A stretch of DNA of 64,000 nucleotides from Chlamydomonas reinhardtii (lineage: Eukaryota; Chlorophyta; Chlorophyceae; Chlamydomonadales; Chlamydomonadaceae), in assembly GCF_000002595.2 (NCBI RefSeq), contig NC_057012.1, forward strand, positions 2,895,332 through 2,959,331, written 5' to 3'. The number at the start of each line of letters is the position of its first letter. Position 1 is the stretch's first letter. Below, one piece after another: positions 57,332 to 64,000 of the stretch. Both the position numbers and the translations under genes were made by a program. Below the pieces are notes generated by a model. It was given only the letters and a program-made list of their open reading frames with translations. It had not been told where the DNA came from and did not search any database.

Positions 57332-59775
57332 ATGGTGAAAAGTAAAAAGCCAGGCGAGAAGAAGAAAACAAGAGCAGATGAATCTGGCGACGACGAAGAC
57401 TTCGGCTTTGACGGGGCTTCGGACAGCGGAGACGACGCGGCTGACCGGCTGCTGCCAGGAGGAGCTCCGGACCTATCACTGGATGCGTTGCGAAAGGTGT
57501 GCGCATGCGTTTCCGCAGGGGACCGGAAACAGAATGTTGATTCGCTTCTTTATGGTAATGGTTGCACTCGCGAAGTCAGACGGCACCGGTTTTGGAAGGC
57601 TGCTATTGGGGGTAGATTGGATGGCTGTGCTGCTACACGAGCGCTGGCCGGGTGGGCTTGGGACGGAGGGTTCCGGCTGGTTGGGACGGCACCACTGCCC
57701 CAACTGCTGCCCCGTCGAGTGGCATGCAGCAGGGAAGAGTCGCTTTGCGCTAACAAAGCCCGCTACTTGTGGTCCAACATAGCCGCAGCTTGCAGCTGCT
57801 CAGTGGCAAGCATCCCTCTCTTGCCCAGGCTTCAGGCCCTCCCACCATATCCCCAAGCCCCAGGCTCAACCATAGAGCTTCGGCAGCCCTCAACTCCGTC
57901 TCACGGCCCTCCTTTGTTGCCGTGCCGTAGGTCTTTCACCTGCCCTGTGTGGACGCCGCGGCAGCGCTGGGGGTGGCGCACTCCAAACTAAAGCGGCGCT
58001 GCCACAAGCTTCGGATTTCGCGCTGGCCGCAGCGCAAGCTGGCGTCGCTCGTGTTCCTGCGGGATGCACTCCCAAACGACCCCCGACTCACGGAGCCACA
58101 GCGAGCGGTGAGGGCCGGCCGGCAGGACCGACGCCGGGTGCAGGTGGCGCGCGGGGAAAGGGGTGGAGGTCAGCCACCTTCCGGGTCGGCTTCCGCCCGG
58201 CCGCATGAGCGGCATCGGCCCACCGTCATCCCAGGTTCATCCACCCCACCTCCGCCATGACACACATTCCCCTGACCTCAAAGTCCTCGTCCCTCGTTCC
58301 CGCAGTACATTGTGACTAAGATTGATGACGAGTACGGCCGGGTGATGCGCGACCCCAACCACCCGCTGGACAAAGAGCTGGAGCAGCTGCGCAAGTGAGA
58401 TGGGTGCTCGGGCACGACGCGGCACACACACAAATGTACAGATGCACACACGCTGTTTGGCCTGCCCCACGCCCAGAAACAGGGTACTCGCACCAGTTGC
58501 AGCATTCACTCGCCTGCCTTAACGATGGGCTGTGCATGACTGCCCACATTCGCGCCACAAACCCGCCGTCGGCCCCGCTCCGCCCCTTCGCCTCCCAGGT
58601 CCAACTACAAGCTGAACTACAACCGAAAGCTGAAGCAGGCCAACAAGCGCGGCGGCTCGCCCGCTGACGACCTGGACGCGCCGCCGCCACGCTCCTCGGG
58701 CGGCCGGCGGGCCGGGCCCCGCGGCGGCAGTAAGGGCGACCTGGCCGGCGGCGACGGCGGCTCCTGGCGCTCTCCCACCTCCACTGGCGGCAACTCAGAC
58801 TTAGGGGGCTTTGGCGGCGCCCCCCTGGGCGGCCTGCCGCTGGGAGGGCTGGGCGGCGGGCCCGGGGGCGGCGGCGGCGGCGGCATTGACGGGCCGATGC
58901 CGGCCATCCCCACGCTCATGACTGGTGGGCGTGGCCCGCGGGTGGGCCCGCCCGGGCCGCTGTCCCTGGCCGCGGTGGGCGGTGGCGCGGGCACGCCGAC
59001 CGCCAGCGGCGCGGACAGCGGCGGCGGCCCCGGCGGCCCGCTGGCGCTGCCGCCGTCGGGCGGGCTTGGCCTGGGGCTGGGGCTGCAGCTGGGGCCGGGT
59101 GGCGGCGGTGGCCGCGGTGGTGGCGGCGGGCCGATGGGGTACGTCGGGGGCCCAGGCGACTTGGGGCCGGGCCCAGGCGGCTGGGATGGCGGGCCGGATG
59201 ACGACATGCACGGTGCCGGCGGGCCGTCGCTACTGCTGGCGGGTGCAGGCGGTATGGGCGGAGGCATGGGCGGCGGCGGCGGTGGGGGCCTGTACCCGAC
59301 GCACTCGGAGCCGCTGCCGGTGGGTGTGGGGGGCGGCAGCGCCGCCAGCAGCCCGCGCAACCTGGTGCAGCGGCGGCTGGGCGGCGTGGGCAGCAACAGC
59401 GGGCACGGCGGCCCTGGGCGGCGGTCCTCGCTGGAGCGTATGGCGCTGCTGAGTGTGGTGGCGGACGGCAAGGTGGTCAAGCAGGTGGGGGTGGGCGCCG
59501 GCGGGGCGAGGAATGCAAGGAGGTGGGAATGAGGGTGGAGGGTGGAGGGTGGGGGGTCGTGGTGTCGGGTGGAGGGTCGGGGTGTAGCCAGGTGCAGTAA
59601 GGCAGAGAGGGTGGTGGCGCTGGTGGGTGGCAGGTGGCGCTGTAGGGGGGTGGCGCAAGGCAGGCGAGGTTGTGCAGGTGGGGCCCGGGTGGCATGCGAG
59701 GTGAAGGCGGGCGGGCGCAGGTCAGGGCTCCCGACTGCCGCGTACCTGACGCAAGCGCCGCCGTCCCACTTCTGG

Positions 59776-59808
<33 letters not shown>

Positions 59809-62800
59809 TGTGTGTGTGTGTGTGTGCGCTGTGTGCAGGCATCGAGGCGCCAGAGCGGCAGCGGCAGCGGCGGCGCCACGCCTCAGGCACTGGGGCTGCA
59901 GGCGCCCGGCTCGCCGCGCGGCTCGGGGCCGCGCTCCCCGCGGGCGCTGCCACGCGCCATGGCCAGCCCGGGCGGCGCCGCCGGTCGTGAGGGCCTGCTG
60001 GACTCCATGTGGGGCGGCGGCAGCGGCGGCGGCCCGGGGCAACAGCGCGGCGGCGGCGTCCGGGGCGGCATGCCGGGCGACGGCGGCTGGATCGGGCCGC
60101 CTAGCGGCGGGGTGGCCGGTGGCAGCGGCCCTCTGGGGCGGCCTCACAGCCCGGACCTTGGGCCACACATGGGTGGCGGCGGCATGCCGTTGCAGGCACT
60201 GCAGAGCGGCGGCAGCGGCTACGGCCCGGCGCACAGCGGCGGCTACGGTGGACCCGGTGGCGGCGGCGGGGACATGGGCGCGGGGCCGGGGCCGGGGCCG
60301 GGGCACTACAACGACATGTCGGGGCGGGGCCATCACGACAGCTACGGCTCCGCCCCAGGCAGTTACGGCCCCAACAGCGCCAGCGGGGGCGGATACGGCG
60401 GGCCAGGTGGCGGTGGCGGCGGCCAGGGCGGCGGCATGGGTGGATATGGCGGCGGCGGGGGCCGCGGCGGGGGCTACGGCCCCGGCCCTGGCGGCGGCGG
60501 AGGCGCCCCTGGCGGCGGCGGAGGCGGCGGCCTGGCGGCTGCCGGCGTCAACGCCATTCTTGGCGATGCCGACGTGGCCATCCTGGCAGGCCTCAGCCAC
60601 CGGCCGTCTCTGGGCATGGAGCAGCTGTCGGCCGAAGAGCTGGCGCTGCTCGGGATCCAGGGCGCGGATCGAGACCTGCTGCTGGATCCAATTGCCGACG
60701 CCAGCCTGGATCCGCTGGTGGATCTGTTGCTGCTAGGCGATGCGCTGGGCGGCAACGGTCGCGGCGGGCCGCAAGGCGGCGGCGGCGGCGGCGGCGCGGC
60801 TGCTGACGGCTACAGCGCGCAGCGGCGTATCTCCGAGGCGCTTGCACCGCTGCTGGGTGGCGGAGTTGGCGGGGGCTTAGGAGGTGGCGGCGGCGGAGGT
60901 GGAGGAGGCGGAGGCGGGTACGGCGGCGATGTGATGGCGGGGCCGGTGGGCGTGTCGTCGCTGCTGCGGCACCCTGGTGGTGGTGGTGGCGGCGGAGGAG
61001 GAGGCGGCCTTCTGGCGGGTGTCAGCGCCGGCGGCAGCGTCAGCGCACCGCACCGGCAGCACCGACTGTCCTCCGTCACGGGCGCTGGCGGCAACGGGCC
61101 GCAGCAGCGCACCAGCCGCTTCGCCAGCAGCTCGCTGGACGGCCCGCAGCAGCATCAGCAGGTCCCGCAGGGCCAGCAGCACATGCAGCAGCACCCGCAC
61201 CAGCAGCACATGCAGCAGCAGCAGCAGGGGCCAGGTGGCTATGGCAGCCGAGGCCCCGGCTTGGGCCCGCAGCGCCAGTATGAGGACGAGCCGTGCGGCT
61301 ACGGCGGTAGCGGTGGCGGCGGCGGTGGCGACGGTGGCGGATATGGCATGGACGGTGGTGGTGGCGGCGGCGGCGGGCCTGGCGGGTACCAGTCTGGCAT
61401 GGGGTTGGGCGGGATGCAGGCGGCACGTACCAGCCTGCACGGGCTTGGCGGCACCGCGCCAGGGTACGGCCCGGGCAGTGGTCCTGGCGGTGGCGGCGGC
61501 GGCGGCGGCAGTGACTACGGCCGCCGCATGGGCGGCCCCGGCCCCGGTCCTGGGGGCCTGGGCGGCAACCCACACGCGCAGCACCTGTTCACAGAGGGCC
61601 GCCACTCCGCCCCCGGCCACATCGGCATCCCGGGCTGGGACGACCAGCCGGGCGGCGGCGGAGGCATGGGCGGCCCGGGTCCGGGAGGCGGCGGCATGGC
61701 TGGTGGCGGCGGTGGCGGCTGGCATGAAGGACCGGATGATTGCCGGTCGCGAGGCGTGCAAGGGGGCATGGATTCCGGGCTTGGGCCGGAGGGGCAGTTC
61801 ATGGGTCGCGGCGGCGGCGGCGGCCGCGGCATGGCAACGGGCTATGGTGGCAGTGGCAGCGGCGGTGGCGGTGGCGGCTGGTTTGACCGCGGCGGTGGCG
61901 GCGGCGGTGGTGGGGGGCCCATGGGCAGCGGCAGTGCCGGTGCGCCGCCTGTGCCGCAGCAGTACCGTGGCGGCGACTACAGCGGCCCGGGCGGCGGCGG
62001 CGGCGGTGGCAGGGGTTCAATGGGTGGGGACGTTGCTGGCAGCGCAGGCGCGCGGCCGTCGGGCATGAGCGCCGGCGGCTCACAGGGCCAGGGCCCGATG
62101 CGGCGCGGCATGGACCCGCTGGACGGCGACATGCCGCCGGCAATGGGCGGCCGCGGCGCGCCGCCACGCAGGAACTCCTTTTCAGAGCGCATGGGGCCGG
62201 GCGGTGGTGGATACGGCGGAGGAGGCGGCGGAGGAGGAGGAGGCGGGTATGGCACCGGCTATGGCAGGCCGAACACGGCAAATGGAGGGCCAGACAGTGG
62301 GGGCGACTGGGGCGACCGTGGCGGCGGTGGTGTTGGTGGCGGTGGCGGAAGTGGCCAGTTGGGCCAGCCGTTCAGCCGGCAGGAGCAGCAGTCGGCGCGG
62401 GAGCAGCTAGCGAGGGCGATGATGCGCGGCGGCAGCAGCAATGGCGGCGGGAGCGGCGGCCCGGCGGCGCTGTTGGCGGCGCAGGGCCAGGGTGGTAACA
62501 GCGGAGGCGGCGCTGGTTCTGGGCGCACGCACCTCTCAGGGGCGCTGACTGGCGGCCCCACGGGGCCTCACGGGGGAGTCAACTCACCACCGCCCGAGAC
62601 CATAGCATCTTTGCAGGTAAGGGAGCGCGAGCGCGCCTGCCAGTTTTCATTTTTCGTGCGCGTATTGGTTTTAGTCGCAGTGGTTGACCCCTTGTTTGTC
62701 CGTTGAGGTAAAGAGGGGCGCTGTGCCTACTGTGCACACGAGTCGCCGTTTCCTAGCCAGCACTTGTCCTTTCGTGCATGTGGCCGCCCGCATCTTCACG

Positions 62801-64000
62801 CGGCGCCACTGCAATCCCCGGCTCACAGGGCTTGCGGCTGCGCAACGAAATGGACGACTACGGCCAGCGCCACCCGCAGCACTACCAGCAGCACCAGCAG
62901 CACCAGCAACACCCCCACCAACGCGACATGGGCGGCCCCGGCATGGAGCAGCAGGCCTACCGCCAGCAGCACCAGCAGCACCAGCAGCACCAGCAACAGG
63001 GCCCGCCGCACCCCCACTCGCACCGACGGCAGCAACAACAACACGACCCCCCGCACGGCGGCTATGATGGCCGGCAGCCGTACCGAGGGCCGCCGGGCGG
63101 CGGCGGTGACGGGCCCAGGACAGGTGGCCGGTATAATGACGGCTACGGCGGCCCTGGCGGGCCTGGCGGCGGCGGCGGCGGCGGACGGTACGATGCCGGC
63201 CCTGGCGGCGGCCGCTTTGAAGGCGGCGGTGGCGGTGGGCCAGGCGGAGGAGCCGGCGGCGGCTACTACCCGGGTGACCCCAGCGGCGGCCGAGGTGCCG
63301 GGCCCCGCCGGGTTTCGGACAGCATGAGCGGCGGCGCAGGGGGGGGCCGCGGCGGCGGCGCCGGCGGCCCGGGAGGCGGCGCCGGCGGCGGCCCGGGCGG
63401 CTACTACGGCGGCGGACCGAGCCCTGGGCCAGGTGCCGGAGGCGCCCCGCGCTTCAGCCGCACCTCCGACAACATGGCCGTGGGCGGCGGCGGCCCTGGT
63501 GGCGGCGGGCCGGGCCCCGGCCCTGGCGGCAGCGGTGCGGGTCTGTTGGAGGCGCTGGACCATCAGCTGGAGGGCATTGACGCCTTCGTGGATCGCAACC
63601 TGGATCTGCTGCGGCGCAACAGCGGTGGATTTGGATCCTTCATGGCCGAGATGGGCCTGGGCCGCGGCGACCTGGGCGGCCTCAGCTTCTCCGGGGCCGG
63701 CGGCATGAGCTTCACGGGCGCGGGCGGGGGAGGCGGCGGCGGCGGGCCGAACGGCCCTGGCAGCAGCATGAGCTACGGCCCGGGGCCGGATGGCGTCGGG
63801 GGCGGCGCTGGGCCGGGCGGCGGCGGCGGCGCTGGGCTGATGGGTGGCCTGGGCAGTATGGACCTGGAGACGATGCGGGAGAGCCTGCGGCGGGAGCTGC
63901 GGCAGGGTAGCATGGAGCAGTGGGACGATATGGTGCGGGGCCTGGGGCAGCCCGGGCCCGGCGGCATGGGCGGAGGGGGCATGGGCGGTGGCGGAGGCGG
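57332..64000 (+). CDS. RWP-RK domain protein with very long Gly-rich tail (3' end outside window)
   Basis: Six exons are visible: 57332-57496, 57931-58107, 58306-58394, 58599-59484, 59839-62616 and 62829 to the edge, at least 1755 codons. The N-terminus is basic then acidic (MVKSKKPGEKKKTR, DESGDDEDF). Exon 2 encodes the RWP-RK DNA-binding motif: VFHLPCVDAAAALGVAHSKL, then KRRCHKLRISRWPQRKLASL. This family includes algal NIT2 and MID and land-plant NLP/RKD regulators. A short basic segment follows (YNRKLKQANKR). The rest is Gly/Pro/Gln-rich, with GGGG runs, His/Gln repeats in exon 6 (QHQQHQQHQQH) and a few ordered islands such as LLEALDHQLEGIDAFVDRNL and DLETMRESLRRELRQGSM. A nuclear transcription factor is expected; target and regulation cannot be read here. 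The tail is unusually long for the family. Confidence 0.88.
59776..59826 (+). repeat. (TG)n microsatellite in intron 4 of the RWP-RK gene
   Basis: About 25 TG dinucleotides with one TA interruption, ending 12 bases before the intron's CAG acceptor at 59836-59838. It occupies the place of the polypyrimidine tract. Confidence 0.95.

Noticed and set aside
58617-59879. 420-codon Pro-rich minus-strand frame
   Set aside because: Antisense shadow of the Gly-rich exon 4 of the RWP-RK gene, extended through the TG repeat.
62617-62706. Continuation of exon 5 of the RWP-RK gene to a stop at 62706
   Set aside because: A strong donor (TTGCAG|GTAAGG) and an in-phase acceptor at 62828 show an intron; the read-through tail has no resemblance to the rest, though an intron-retained short form is possible.
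1-64000. CRISPR arrays, bacterial operons or phage features
   Set aside because: The split genes and repeat types are those of a eukaryotic nuclear genome; no regularly spaced short repeats of CRISPR form were seen.
1-64000. tRNA and rRNA genes
   Set aside because: No cloverleaf with A/B boxes or rRNA-like sequence was noticed; a tRNA scan was not possible here.

Overview
The window is nuclear DNA of a volvocine green alga, most likely Chlamydomonas (C. reinhardtii or a near relative). It is GC-rich. Genes are split by many short introns (about 90-600 bp) with GTGAG/GTGCG donors and CAG acceptors. It carries pherophorin genes with (SPPPP)n cores, Ala/Gly/Gln-rich proteins, TGTAA poly(A) signals, and a retroelement of the volvocine TOC/Kangaroo kind. 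Gene models below were assembled by eye from donor/acceptor sites; in all of them the exon phases close.

Left part (1-17.6 kb). A pherophorin C-terminus enters from the left edge (+). Next is a five-exon secreted, Cys-rich protein (-). Two nearly identical pherophorin genes (-) follow on two ~3.1 kb direct repeats, separated by a spacer with a 100-N assembly gap. Then comes the five-exon gene for cytosolic ribosomal protein L10/uL16 (-), with a TATA box and a GC-AG intron.

Middle (18.3-41.2 kb). A gene for mitochondrial-type ribosomal protein bL36 (+) lies head-to-head with RPL10. Two unrecognised multi-exon genes follow on the minus strand: a 1157-residue Ala/Pro/Ser-rich protein with an N-terminal KEN motif, and a 551-residue protein. 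The second is divergent from a nine-exon CDK7/CDKD kinase (+). A nineteen-exon gene (+) then encodes a single-pass receptor-like kinase with a secreted Cys-containing ectodomain and a TKL-type kinase domain.

Right part (42.8-64 kb). A broken retroelement (42.8-46.9 kb) shows the A1-internal-B1-A2-B2 split-direct-repeat layout of tyrosine-recombinase retrotransposons. It is followed by a seven-exon gene for a ~2494-residue LRR/multi-pass membrane protein (+), and by an RWP-RK-domain gene (+) whose very long Gly-rich tail runs off the right edge.

The genes are not a pathway: housekeeping (RPL10, bL36m, CDKD), surface/wall (pherophorins, secreted Cys-rich protein, receptor kinase, LRR protein) and a putative regulator (RWP-RK) are interspersed, as is usual in this genome type. 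The clearest unusual structures are the split-direct-repeat element, the young pherophorin duplication, two GC-donor introns in neighbouring ribosomal protein genes, and the two giant low-complexity proteins at the right end.
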